DNA of 64,000 bases from Metellina segmentata. Its lineage: Eukaryota; Arthropoda; Arachnida; Araneae; Tetragnathidae. A program made the position numbers and the translations under genes. Within the stretch, counting starts at the first letter, position 1. Every line of letters starts with the position of its first letter. The stretch covers positions 76,779,914-76,843,913 of the forward strand of contig OX375881.1 in NCBI GenBank assembly GCA_947359465.1, written 5' to 3'. The notes under the pieces are model-generated. The model searched no databases. It saw only the letters and a list, made by a program, of their open reading frames with translations, and was not told where the DNA came from. Below, one piece after another: positions 24,171 to 35,566 of this stretch.

Positions 24171-25523
24171 CGTCATGTCAGCTGAATTCACCAATTTCCG
24201 ACACACAATGTCAATGGTCGCTCCGGTATCTCTTAGTAAATTTATATCCTGACCGTTTATTTTTCCTTTCATGATATACGGTTCCAGGTACTTCTCAGGT
24301 TCTTTGTCCGAAATGTAATTTACTGTTTCCGAAGGTTTCTTCAACTTTGGACAATTTGGTCGGATATGACCAGGCTGATTGCAATGAAAACACCGCATCT
24401 GTCTCCTGCGGTCGAATTCCGGATTTGGGTCTTGTTCGGAAAATCTTCGTTCTATCTTAACCCCTTTACCATTCATGGTATCACTTCTCCTTGGTGGATT
24501 ATCGGTCTTTTCAAACTTATTATGAACTCGACCCTCGAACTTGTCTTTCGCAAAGACAGGGTATCGTTTCACAGTTCGTCTAACGTCTTCAAACTTCTCC
24601 AACAGTTCCACCAAATCTTTAGGGGAGTTTATTTCTGTCCATTCTCTGAGATACATATCTTTGAATTCGGATGGTGTTTTTTTCTTCATCTGATCTGTGA
24701 TGATCAAATCTCTCAGTTTTTCAAAAGTAAGGACCTGACAACCTGCAATCCATCCATCGAAATAAGTAGACAATTCATGATAGAAATCCCTCCAGTTCCG
24801 ATCAACTGCTTTACGGTGTGAACTAAATAACTGTCGAAATCTTTCTGGTGCTAGTTTGAACCTTTTTAACAGAATATTTTTGATGTGATCATAATTTGTA
24901 GATAGGTCAGCTGGTTCACGGACTATTATATGAGCAATCTCTTGGGGGATCAAACTTAGTAGGTGAGATACCCACATTTCTTTTCCCAACGACAGTAAAG
25001 TTGCCTGTCGCTCGAACAAGATTAAATAAAGACTCTTATCATCTTTCATGTCGTATTTCGGAAGGACCTTGGTCAAGTCTCGATTCGTTGGTCTAGAATT
25101 ATCAACTGCACCTTGCTGGGTTTGCCTAGTTGCTTCTATTCTCAATTTTTCCAACTCATACTCTCGTTCTCTCTGCTTTTCTTTCACTTCTAGGTCTTCA
25201 ATTCTCCGCTTTTCTTCCACTTCAAGGGCTTCAATTCTCCGCTTTTCTTCCAGGGCTTCAATTCTCCGCTTTTCTTCAAGGTCTTCAATTCTCCGCTTTT
25301 CTTCTTCAATTCTCCGCTTTTCTTCCACTTCAAGGGCTTCATTTGTCTTTCGAGTTTCTATAATTCTACCAAAAAGTGCTTTGGTGAATTCCTCATCATA
25401 TCCTTCACTTGAAGTAATATGATTCACTAATTGTTTTATGGATTTTTCTACGGTGATTTCTAAATCCATCTCCTCCACCAATTTGATCAAGTCCTCTTTG
25501 TTTCCCTTAACTAAATAAGTCAT
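24171..25523 (-). pseudogene. gag-protease of Gmr1-like copy 1
   Basis: ATG at 25523. Residues 62-130 form a charged coiled coil built from EEKRRIEALE-type repeats. Residues about 205-300 (RFKLAPERFRQLF, ELSTYFDGWI, LTFEKLRDLIITDQM, KDMYLREW) resemble the SCAN domain, which is known to derive from the capsid of Gmr1-like elements. A CCHC knuckle, CFHCNQPGHIRPNC, is at 378-391. The aspartic protease motif DTGAT is at 432-436. A single-base deletion near 24170, shown by comparison with copy 2, throws the frame. The gag itself is continuous for over 430 codons and could still be made. Confidence 0.85.
25190..25345 (-). repeat. coding minisatellite in gag coiled coil
   Basis: Units of roughly 24-39 bp encode variants of EEKRRIE plus a short linker; about five are present here and about two in copy 2 (39820-39870). 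Length change is in whole codons, so the coiled coil varies without frame loss. Confidence 0.75.
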
Positions 25524-26079
25524 GATTAAATTCTAAACAGTTTCCCCCTTTAGACTCAAATATAACGTAAGGTACAAAATGAAAACTTTTCGAAACCGAA
25601 ACGGTCCAGAATTCTGACTTACCTTATAGCCAAGCCACAAGAAATATAACTCAAAGACAATAGAACAATAGAAAAGAAATAAATGTACAAAAACCAATTT
25701 TGTAACCCAAAAGACCTTCAAAAGAAAATTAATTAAAAAAAATTTAAATCAAAATACCATTTCAAATACAAAACAAATTTAAATTATTAATTAAGATAAA
25801 TAATCATCTACGACGATTAAAATCTCTTAAATTTCTATTTCACATAAATTCCAAAACAATGCTAATTTCTATTATAAAAGCAAAATTTGCAATTAAGAAA
25901 TTTTTTTGTTTCGAAACCTGTTACGATAAATGGAAGTTATCGCAAAAACAGAAGTAAAATTGTACATTAAATATAATAGTGCATAAAACTTTAGACTTTA
26001 AACCGCTACCACTTATCTGGAATAGTTGCTTGATGGTACACAGGAAGTCCTTGAGCAGGAACCCAAAGTTCGAACTGGA

Positions 26080-26610
26080 CTTTGCTGACGATGACAGGAC
26101 GGGATGCCCAAAAAGTTCGGACCGGACGGCCCTTTCGATGCTGAACACACACGCGTTTCACACACAGGAACAGGACGGGATGTCCCAATTCTACTGACCG
26201 GACTAAGCTTCGTTGCTGGACACACGCAGTAACAGGCCACGTTTCATACACAGAAACAGAACTGGATATCCAAAAACATCGGGCCGGATGGCCCACTTCG
26301 CCGCTGCCGGACGCACGCAAATTCTCCACTCGCGAGGACGGGATGTCCACAAACTTCGGACCGGATGGCCCCCTTCGTTGCTGCCGGACGCACGCAAATA
26401 CTCCACTCACGAGGACGGGATGTCCAAAAACTTCAGACCGGATGGCCCTCTTCGTTGCTGCAGGACGCACGCAAATATTCCACTCACGAGGACGGGATGT
26501 CTAAAAACTTCAGTCCGGATGGCCTTCTTCGTTGCTGCAGGACGCACGCAAATTTTCGCTGAACACAGGACGAGATGTCCACAGTTTATTCTCAAATCAG
26601 GACGGGATGT
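26080..26610. repeat. tandem ~77-bp repeats in the Gmr1-like leader
   Basis: Units contain GACGGGATGTCCAAAAACTTC, then GGACCGGATGGCCC, TTCGTTGCTGC and GGACGCACGCAAAT. Four fairly regular units (26270-26580) and degenerate ones on the 5' side lie between the 5' LTR and gag. Equivalent units flank the insertion in copy 2 (40540-40690, 47089-47320). Antisense ORFs here are by-products of the repeats. Confidence 0.8.
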
Positions 26611-26666
26611 CCAAGACTTCAATTTAATGGGAACGATCACAGTGCATGCCACCATTAATAGGTAGC

Positions 26667-27004
26667 TGTAACGTCGTGATAAAAGAAATAGCCTTTTTTA
26701 AAGAATTAAAGAAATATTTATTTACAATATGGTAGCGACATCACCGTTACAACTACCTCTCATCATACGTTTTAAACATGACGGCTGAAACACATGCCAT
26801 TCGAACACTGCACTCAGTCCACACTTCAACGAAGCATCCAATCGACTAAAAAAGCCGTTACAAAAAAATATCTTTTCACCAACGTTATACATAAAAGAAA
26901 AAATGAACTTCCGGGAAAACCATTTAAGCTCACATAAATATGTCAAAAGAAAAAAATATCCTTTCCAGGAGTAATAATAAGTATAAATAAACACAGGAAG
27001 TATC

Positions 27005-27051
<47 letters not shown>

Positions 27052-27115
27052 TGGAATAAGGAAAAAAAATACTATAGAAATACATTTAAAAGATATTCCG
27101 GAAGTGTACGCTACA
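26667..27115 (-). repeat. 5' LTR of Gmr1-like copy 1
   Basis: Starts TGTAACGTCGTG and ends GCTACA on the + strand. A (TA)n run at about 27008-27048 replaces the (AC)n of the partner. No clear TGG primer-binding site abuts it; TGGTGGCATGC lies 12 bases further in on the minus strand, so primer identity is unresolved. Confidence 0.85.
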
Positions 27116-27119
27116 ACAG

Positions 27120-27375
27120 GCAAAGGACTAATTCTGGGTAATATACATAGATCTCCTGTTTGTAGTGAAGAGCAGGTTTATTTATAATTTTCATAGATGA
27201 TATAGGTCTGGGGATTAAGAATAGAATCAGTATATTTGCAGATGACTTAAAAATATGGGAGACAGTGGATACCAAGTTACAGATAGAGAATTTACAAGGG
27301 GATTTTGATAAGATATCCGAATGGGCTGCAAAATGGGGTATGTCATTTAATGTAGGGAAATGTCGTTCTGCATAT
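27120..27375 (+). pseudogene. CR1 RT fragment between the two Gmr1-like copies
   Basis: It encodes GNIYRSPVCSEEQ, then a deletion joint, then FIDDIGLGIKNRISIFADD with the RT catalytic FADD, and ISEWAAKWGMSFNVGKC. It continues at 47782 after the second gypsy element is removed. ATAT at 27372-27375 is the left copy of that element's duplication. Confidence 0.8.
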
Positions 27376-27969
27376 TGTAACATCGTGATAAAAAAAAAAT
27401 TACCTTTTTTAAAGAATTAAAAAAAATATTATTTACATATTGGTACTGACATCATAGTTACAACTACAACTCATCATACATAGAAAACATAACGGCTGAA
27501 ACATGCCACTCGAACACAGCACCGTGTCCATACTTCAAAAAAACATCCAATCGACTAAAAAGTAGTGATGGGAGTATTCGAGTACAAAAGTACTCATGTA
27601 TTCGATACTTAAAAGTAACCGCTGTACTCGATACTTTTATGTGAGTACCGGAAGTATTCATATGAGTACCGGAAGTACTCAAGTAGTTGTTGTTGTATTC
27701 ATCCAAAGTATCGGTTACAAAAGTACTCATATGAGTACAGGAAGTATTCATGAATACAGGAAGTACTAAAGTAGTTGTATTCATCCTAGGAGTATCGGTT
27801 ACAAAAGTATTCATTTGAGTACCGGAAGTACTCTAGTAGTAGTTCCTGTTCTCATACAAAGTAGTAAGTACTCATCCAAGGTATTCGCATACAAGAGTAC
27901 TCATGCTGGCTGTTCAAATACAAAAAGTATGTCGCTGCGTATTCGAACACCTGAGAATTCATCGTATTC

Positions 27970-29034
27970 TTAAGTAGCAGAAGTGTCATATTGTAAATGT
28001 ATGGATATCTATGGTTCTCGTTAGTTTTATTTTTCTTGTCTCGATTTTGCTTTTCCCAATTTTATAAATCTTGAAAATGCACGTGATGAATGAAGCGTCG
28101 AAAAATTCCATCGATTAAGAGATTGGATTTCTTTGCAAAAGACATTGAGTTTGCCTTTTATTGTTGAAAATTGTATTTAAATTTGTCAATTTTTTTTTAA
28201 TTTTAATTTTCAAGCTTTATTTCTGGTATTAAAAATATCTATACAAATAAGATACTTTTATGCTCAAAATGTTTTTCTGTTTCTTCAAGTAAAATAACGT
28301 TATTATTTCATTCTTGAGATGGCTGTTACTTTCTTCAAAGTACCTGACCAGAGTAAATGGCTACAAATTCCCAATTTTTACATGCTATCTTGAAAATATA
28401 TGTGCTGCATGAAATGCTGAAAAGTTCCATCGATTAAGAAATTGGATTTAAAATTTTCTGGAAGCAATTTCCCGAATAGACAGGCTGGATTATCAGTAAA
28501 GTACACATGCTATGCCCTTTATTTTCTACAAAAACAATTTGCTGTCGGCTAGGAAAATCACTTAAGTATTATCAGTTCTATTACGTTTCTTTAATTTCTA
28601 GATTACTTCTTCTCTTAAGTGATAGTATTAGTCTTAACAAAGTTACTTGGGGTCATTATTAAGTTTAAATGTTTCTTTCATTTCTTGTTTACTTTTTCAT
28701 AAAGGTTAAAAATTATTGCTTAAAAAGTTAATCAATTCTAAAATCTAGAATATTCTGTAAAACTTTTAAATTAGTTACAAGTGCTTTATCATTTGTATGT
28801 TGGGTTCTTTCTTGCATTTGAGTAAATGTTGTGTTGCTTTCAGTTCTTATTTGTTTTCATTTATGTTTTAAATTAATGTATCTAAAATTTAATTGATTCT
28901 AATATCTAGTATTATCCTGTAAAACTCTTGAATTAGTTTCAATTGCTTTATCATTTGTATATTGTTTTCGATATGTTTCCCTGTTTTGCATGTCATCGTG
29001 TGTATGAATCTTAAATATCTCAAGATATATTTGA
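27970..29034. other. hAT-B interior, nothing recognised
   Basis: AT-rich sequence without long ORFs. The phrase GAAATGCTGAAAAGTTCCATC near 28410 recurs in altered form near 28095 (GAAGCGTCGAAAAATTCCATC), and AAAATCTAGAATATTCTGTAA near 28740 recurs near 28900, so the stretch contains old internal duplications. Confidence 0.5.
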
Positions 29035-29294
29035 GCCGATCAAGCGGTATAGTGGTTAAGGTGTTAGCCTCTAGATCGGAACGTTTCATGTTCAAATCCG
29101 GATCTTGGCATGGATGTTTGTAAGCGTATGGTGTAGAGGCGGCTGGTGCACCTTAAATCTGTCGTGGCCGAAAGTCTTCACATTGGGTTGGTGTAGAAGT
29201 TTGGAGAGTGGGGTGCCAGCTCAGGTGTTGCTTCGTCATCTGACCGTGGTTCAAAATCACAAAGTGTTGTCTATGGATCTTTCCCTTAAGGGAC
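29035..29294 (+). repeat. tRNA-derived SINE with tRNA head
   Basis: It begins GCCGATCAAGCGGTATAGTGG (A-box-like), has a B-box-like GTTCAAATCC near 29090, and then the body CTGTCGTGGCCGAAAGTC, GGGGTGCCAGCTCAGG and CATCTGACCGTGGTTC. It ends at TTAAGGGACT. This is the most complete head in the window. The tRNA part does not fold as a functional tRNA by eye. Confidence 0.8.
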
Positions 29295-29324
29295 TCCCCC
29301 TCGTATTTATGCAGTAACGAGTGA

Positions 29325-30070
29325 AAGCCAATGCTCAAAGAATGCGACACAAAGGCCTAAGGGAATCTTGGCAAAAATATGCTTTTAGCATAACATCTGC
29401 TGCCCCTACACAGTTATGGGACAGATTTCGGAAGGCAATGAGATTATATTCGATCTCCTTCGTTGAAGCAAATAGGCAACATATCTCAGAGCCTGTCGAT
29501 AGTAAATGCCATTGCACATGCTTTTTCTGCAGCTCCCTGTTTTAACACCTATCCAGAGACATTTCAGCGCACAAAACATGCATAATCCCATTGCATTAAT
29601 TTCCATTCTTGATCTGAACTCTCGTATAACTCAATTCAGAGAAAAAGGATTGATGTGATGCTTTAAAAAAGACCAGAAAAACTGTGCCTGTCCTGATGGC
29701 ATTGTATATCTAATGATACATCTTTCCTGTCACTCACTTTATTACATCTGTATCATCACATATTGGAGGAACATGTCTTCCCTTTGGCTTGGATACACTC
29801 CTTTTTTATACCTTTTCAAAAACCTGTAAAGATCCAACAAATGCATATAACAATAAGCCAATCACACTCACCAGCTGCACGTGCTAACTTTTTGAAAAGA
29901 TGGTTAATTCTCGTCTCACTTGAATCTTAGAGACAACTCAGGCTCTTAAATTAGAAGCGAGATTAGATGTGTACACCATCTAGGCCAAGAAGCCTCATGG
30001 TTTCATTTACGTCCTGACAATCAGTCATTAAATTGCTTGAAGATTGCCGAGTGAACTGTTCTTAAACATT
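29325..30070 (+). pseudogene. degenerate LINE (Jockey/I-like) endonuclease-RT linker and RT fragment
   Basis: In shifting + frames I read LWDRFRKAM, NAIAHAFSAAPCFNTYPETFQ, RIDVML and, further on, HLYHHILEEHVFPLAW, PFQKP and FLKRW. These follow the order of the linker and first RT blocks of non-LTR elements of the Jockey/I type. Several frameshifts and stops. It is distinct from the CR1 element. Confidence 0.5.
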
Positions 30071-30427
30071 ATATGTTTAGCAGCGTGTATCTACCAAAAG
30101 TATTAAAAGTAAAGAAGAGTTACACTGCTAGTTATATATACTAGTAAACTTAAGTTAATTTTTGTAGTGGTGGCTAAGTTCGGCACACATGTTTTTATGT
30201 TTGCTTTCTCTTTTCTTTTAGGCATTTGGAATCTGAAGAAGAGCAGTGGTTTTCCTCTCTAGCTTGATCTTTCTTGTGTTTTCCCTCCTTAAAGTTTGTA
30301 AAGTAATTTAAATGTTTGCAGTTTTCCTAATTTTAAATTTAGTTTTTCATGCATTCTATATCTAGGGTTCCTACAGGAAAAATCAGTTTACATCGTAAAC
30401 TGGTTATTAAATTTAGAGGTGAAAACC

Positions 30428-33168
30428 ATAGACTTCTAATATAAGTAGACTGAGCATCGCTATTGAGAAGAGCTTCGCAAAGCGTCCGCAACATGTTGTC
30501 AGTAGTCACGTGACTGCTCCACGAAAATTCAGCTTGGATGCTTGATTTGGCCTTTTATCGCCTCTCTTGGCGACATTTTCTTTTAAAAGTTAGCGATTCG
30601 ATGAGTATAATACTGAGTATTTCTGGAATTTGAGTTACATTTTAAAATTTTTGGGCAATGCAAATGAATATTTACTTTTACACTTCTGAATATATTTGAA
30701 TTCGTATCACTTTTTAATGCTTTTAGTTTTATTATAGAATTAAGTTCTAATTGGGATTAAGGTTAGCCAGTATACTTAAGATAAATAAATTTCCGTCAAT
30801 AGATTAATTTCATGTTTTATATATAGTTTTTCAACTGTATTAGGTGTGGAGAAATTATCTAATTTAATTTCAGAAAATATTTCAAACTTTTGGAAAAAAT
30901 TATTGAGGTCAGCATGAGTTGGAATTAATTGAAAAATAAATACCCATATTTTGAAATAACTTACATTAATGTGCATGATATTGAATATGCATAATACTGA
31001 ATGCTCCTTGAATTTGAGTTACATTTTACTATTGTTGGGCAATGCAAATTAATATTTACTATTACACTGCTGAATATGTTTTGAATTCATATTAATTTTT
31101 AATGTTTTTAGTTATTTGAGCGTTTTTATAATTAACTGAATTTTTCATTGGGATTAAGGTTAACCAACGCATTTACGAACAAAACAGTACGCTTGAGATA
31201 AATAAATTGCAGTCAATAGATTGCTCTCAGGTCAGGAGTTCAGATTAAAATTTGGTATAAGCATGAATAAATATTTTACTGATGCATAAAATAAAAATAC
31301 TGAAAACAGATTAAAAGATTCCCTGTTCATATGACGTTTGGGTAACCATTAAAGCTTTCATTGATATTATGGATTCTTAATTGCTTACGTTTCCATAAGC
31401 ACAAATTTATTCAATGAGTTTCGCATAAAAATATTAACGAAAAAAGTTATACATATAGTCTTTAAGATTGAATGAAACTATTTTAAACCATACCCTTGAT
31501 GTTAGCTATTTTGCAATTTTAGATTTCTGGTTCAAAAACTAATTAAGTTGCAAGACAATTTTTATGCTTTTAAGCATGTACAAAAGTTTGGTAAAGATTT
31601 TTATATAGAATTTTTATTACTTATTGTGTGTGAAATCAATATTTTATAAATACAAAAGATAAATAAGAAAGAGTAAACGAATGAAATTTATTGACACATT
31701 CATCACATTTTAAATGAATTAAAAGACAGAAACAAAATTCTTCGATTAATTAATTTAAACGATTTTCTTCTTTCGTTATCTTGGGAAAACTAATAAATGG
31801 AACAAAATAAAAATTTTAAATACATAAGAACTGAATAAATGAATTTTCAGCAGGTGCACATCTTTACAAGTTCTTATTACAAGTAAATATAAATTGTTTT
31901 ACTTATAGTTCTAAAACAATCATAAATACAAATTCACAATTATAATACGGCTTAGAAAATGCTTTAATCCTACTTCTAACAAATTGAATTTATTTAATAT
32001 ATAATTAAAGTTTCAAACGTTATATTTTATTTTAAATATTATTCTTATGTAATTACAGTTTGCACAGATGGGTGGATACAAAACAATTTTTCTCAGCAAG
32101 AAAAATAATTTATGTGATGTACTTAAATTGATGTTACCAAATTCATAAAATTTTTATCGTGAGACACGAAAGAATATATTACTCTTAGTTGCCAAAACAT
32201 AATCGCCAAGAAAGAGAACGATTTCGCACAAGTTTTTACATTTCGGTTAACTATTTTTAATATTTTAAGACAGCATAAATTTCAATTTACAATTAGAAAC
32301 ACACTCCACCCGTTATTTTGTTTCAAACATTATTTTAGATACATACTGATTGCAAATGTATGAAATCTTTTCATAGAACGGGAAATGTCCGCAGGTTGTA
32401 TTTATTAATTTCTAAGTTAGAATATCCATTTTTATCATACTACAGGGTGTCCTAAAAGTTCCTGTGCTGACGATTCGTGAATTTATTATACAAAATCAAA
32501 AGACTTTAAAACAATTATTTTTATGCTAATGTTGAAAAGAACTTTTAACATAACGTAGGAAAAAAATATGAACTTACATTTGGTTATCGTTGACTGTACG
32601 ATCCCTCTTGGCGACTTTTCAAACAAAATCGCCAAATTTAAGATGGCGTTGATGAATAAGCCTCAAACAGCGAAATTCTCTGAATGCGTGATAAATTCAT
32701 TTTGCAATTAAAAACAAAATGACGTGGAACTTTATCATCGCACAACTTGAGTGCGAAGAAAATCAAATGATAAAAACTAAAGCGCCGATAAAAATATAAG
32801 CAGACGATAAAATTCAATAATTAAAAAAAAAACACGGGCAATAATTTTTTTTTAAGTTGAAGCACGGGAAGTTTTAGGTCAACTTGTAGAAAGTATTGAA
32901 AAATACAAATGTGAAATAAATGTTTTTCGCTCACCTGTGAAATGTAATGTTTCCACCTTTAATAATTTGGAGTTACTTTCATATATGCATAACTGTAGAT
33001 CCATTTTAACTTGAGTATTCAATGCATTTGCTACTTGCTAAGGAAGAAGGAATGCGCAAACAATATGCGCGAAGAGAGAAGGAGTCACGTGACTGCTGAT
33101 TTTGGTCATATGATCATGCGGACATAAAAAGGTTGCCATAGCTCACTCTACTATTATATCTCCTCTAT
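30428..33168. mobile_element. Mutator-like TIR element (2.7 kb), non-coding
   Basis: The 10-bp repeat GGTGAAAACC flanks it (30418-30427, 33169-33178). The ends, ATAGACTTCTAATATAAG and the complement of ATAGAGGAGATATAATAG, continue into GTAGASTGAGC. Further in, both ends carry GTCACGTGACT (30507 and 33084 regions). The long duplication and extended imperfect TIRs fit a MULE. The interior is AT-rich (about 31000-33000), has two diverged copies of a TTACTTTTACACTTCTGAAT segment (30670, 31048) and no transposase. Confidence 0.7.
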
Positions 33169-33178
33169 GGTGAAAACC

Positions 33179-35123
33179 TCTGCTAAAGAGGATTAGAGCT
33201 CTTGGCGATACCTCTATAAAAAAAAAGTGCATCATGATTCCTACCCCATGGGTCATGTGGAAATGGAATCGTTCATTTTAGGACATGTTTTAAGTTACAG
33301 AATATAATTGTAATAGCTTTTAAAACATCAAATTGGTGTATTCAGTCTGAAATATACTTATTATAAATGTAGATGGCGTTGCCTATAAACGGTGCCCTGT
33401 TATGTAACATTAGTGTGAGTATCGTTGTAGCAGAAAAATTATCGAAAAGACAATTGTGTCAAAAGTGCCTTCCTCGGAAGAGAGAGAAATTAGACACCAG
33501 AAGAAACAGCCCCTGAACAATACTTGTTCCATTCTCGGCATTTACATTAATTAATTGGTTATTGTACTGACACTCAGTCGTGTTGGGTCGTGGATGACTT
33601 GTTCTTAAGATCTGTGGGTTTAACAAAAAATTACTAATTTATGGTTCTTTACACTTAAGCAAATCCAATTAAAATATATAGATTTTACAAGCTTGGGTGT
33701 TTTTATTCAATTGATTGGAATAAAAATATTTACTCAAAATTTAACACCAAATGGTATTTTAAAAATTTGAAATTAATTTAGTTAAGAAACATTAAGTTCA
33801 CAATAATAAGCTTTAAAGTTTCTAAAAATTTCAAATTTAATAAGAATTCAGTTTAACCACCCTAGTGGTTGCAACGAAAAATATCAAGGTATAGTCCATT
33901 TTCTGATTACAAGATGAAGATTGGGTCAGTTTTCCTCTAGTTCATCAAGATACAATCAGTTTTGCTAATGAAACAAATCTCATCGAACATGACCACCCTG
34001 ACGTTTAATGCGAACACAGCACTTGGGAGTATTACTGTGACTGATTTGAAATAATATTCAAAGAATGCACGGAAGGAAAATAAAGCCATTATGAGAACTT
34101 GTAGAAGAGGACTAGAAATAAAGTACTATTTTAGTTGAATTTTCAACGTCTCACCGAACAGGTTTCTGAACTATGAAATAAGTTATGAAACGATGATAAA
34201 TGCCCTCCTATTTTGTCATTGTAAGAGCCCTATATTGCTCAGTATGTGAAGCAAAAATCCTGACATGATAAAAATTTAATATGTATATCGTTATTATATA
34301 ATATTACTACCTAAATATTGGAATTACAAATTTTTACTAGTTCAGTGCAAGTGTAATATGTATTAATTTAATTGTCTGAATTTCAAAAAGCAGATTTTAA
34401 TCTTATTAAATGTGAATATACCATATTGAAAAAAAAATTAAGAATTGAAATAAGAGCTAAGTTTACAGAAATATTTTTAAAGTTTCAGATCCTGGTATTA
34501 AAAATAACACTCTTACATCTTTTAAAATATTTTTAGAGTTTTGTAGAAAAATAATTTTTGTTCTTATATTTGGGGTTCCCTTCAAAATAAAATTTTGTCT
34601 TGTTTCCTGTTGAGTGATTATTTCCTCAAATTATAGTAGAAAACCAAATCCATAAAATGCAAAAACTTAAATTAAAAAATGATTTGTAAAATCGAGATAA
34701 AAATTAAAAAATTCGGCAATTTGTAAATTGTATTTTGGTTTTTTAAAATACAGTTGTTTTTTAACAAGTTCAAAAAGAAAAATAATAGTAATTTTCATTT
34801 TTACAAAATTTAAAAAAATTTATATTAATAATTCGGAAGACAAAAAATGTTCAAACATTTAATTTAGAAAACATTCAGAGTTTTGTGAGAGAAAAAAAAC
34901 CCAATCCTTTTATTAAGCAAAAAAAAATCAAACTAATTTGATTTTTATTATTTTTTGCTTAAGGAAGCACAGTCCTAGATCTGGATTCGAACCAGGTTCC
35001 GTGTTACTCCAAATCCGTGCTTCTAACCACTATACCAAGTAACACGTGACATATCAAGTTTTTTTACAAATAAAAGCCTCATATCGTAATTCTCAGATTC
35101 TTATATCGATTAATCGTTTTTTT
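33179..35123. other. hAT-B interior, right part
   Basis: AT-rich and non-coding. Near 34915-34965 an imperfect inverted repeat (TTAAGCAAAAAAAAATCAAA and its complement) sits beside a tRNA-like relic at 34974-35044 (minus strand TGGTATAGTGGTTAGAAGC, GGTTCGAATCC). The acceptor and anticodon stems of that relic do not pair, so I treat it as SINE- or tRNA-derived debris. Confidence 0.5.
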
Positions 35124-35218
35124 TCGTGTATTCGAATAGTACTCGATACTTGAAAGTACTCGAATACTAAGTACTCGATACTCAAAAGTACTCGATTCTG
35201 CCCATCACTACTAAAAAG

Positions 35219-35443
35219 TACACTTTTCAAAAAATAACTTTTCACCAACGTTATACATAAAAGAAAAAACTAAACTTACGGGGAAACCATTTAAGCTCAC
35301 ATAAATATGTCAAAAGAAAAAGATATCCTTTCCAAGAGTAATAAGAAGTATAAATAAACACAGGAAGTATCGCAATGTCTTGGAATAAGGAAAAAGAAAT
35401 ACTAGCATTATATTTAAAAGATATTCCGGATGTATGCGTTACT
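35219..35443 (-). repeat. 3' LTR of Gmr1-like copy 2, inner part
   Basis: Continues the LTR begun at 27376-27562 after the hAT insertion. It matches the right LTR (47545-47777) through CCAACGTTATACATAAAAG and TATTCCGGATGT. Confidence 0.8.
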
Positions 35444-35566
35444 ACCCTTCCCCCCTTAGAATAACTTTTAACCCTGTAAAAAGTTACCATAACTTTTTAA
35501 AAAAAATCTAAATTCTACAAAATTTCATACAAATATTTACAAACATAGATACAACTGCCAAGTTAC

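Larger units (their letters stand above)
20389..27115 (-). mobile_element. Gmr1-like Ty3/gypsy retrotransposon, copy 1
   Basis: A full-length minus-strand element with LTRs at 20389-20824 and 26667-27115, flanked by ACAG on both sides (20385-20388, 27116-27119). Reading its own direction: leader with 77-bp repeats, gag with a SCAN-like capsid segment and CCHC knuckle, protease, integrase, RT and RNase H, then a polypurine tract (AAGGGGGGAAGAGT on the minus strand) abutting the 3' LTR. Integrase before RT is the Ty1/copia order, yet RT and IN sequences are Ty3/gypsy; this combination defines Gmr1-like elements. Stops and frameshifts interrupt pol, so it is defective. Confidence 0.85.
27563..35210. 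mobile_element. 7.6-kb hAT-type element in the LTR of copy 2
   Basis: The perfect 8-bp duplication CTAAAAAG (27555-27562, 35211-35218) and terminal TAGTGATGGG on both ends identify a hAT-superfamily insertion. Both ends are packed with subterminal GAGTAC, GTATTCG and GAATACTAAGTACTCG-type motifs (27570-27960, 35125-35200). I find no hAT transposase. The interior holds a SINE, a degenerate LINE RT fragment, a Mutator-like element and a tRNA-like relic. Confidence 0.85.

Noticed and set aside
26080..26610. Regular repeats that at first glance resemble a CRISPR array
   Set aside because: The whole 77-bp unit repeats with no unique spacers, it lies in a retrotransposon leader in a eukaryotic genome, and no cas-like gene is near.
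26213..26665. 150-codon + strand ORF rich in repeated peptides
   Set aside because: A by-product of the 77-bp leader repeats, whose length lets frames stay open; no domain.
34974..35044. Possible tRNA gene (A-box- and B-box-like motifs, minus strand)
   Set aside because: Acceptor and anticodon stems do not pair; better explained as a SINE- or tRNA-derived relic.
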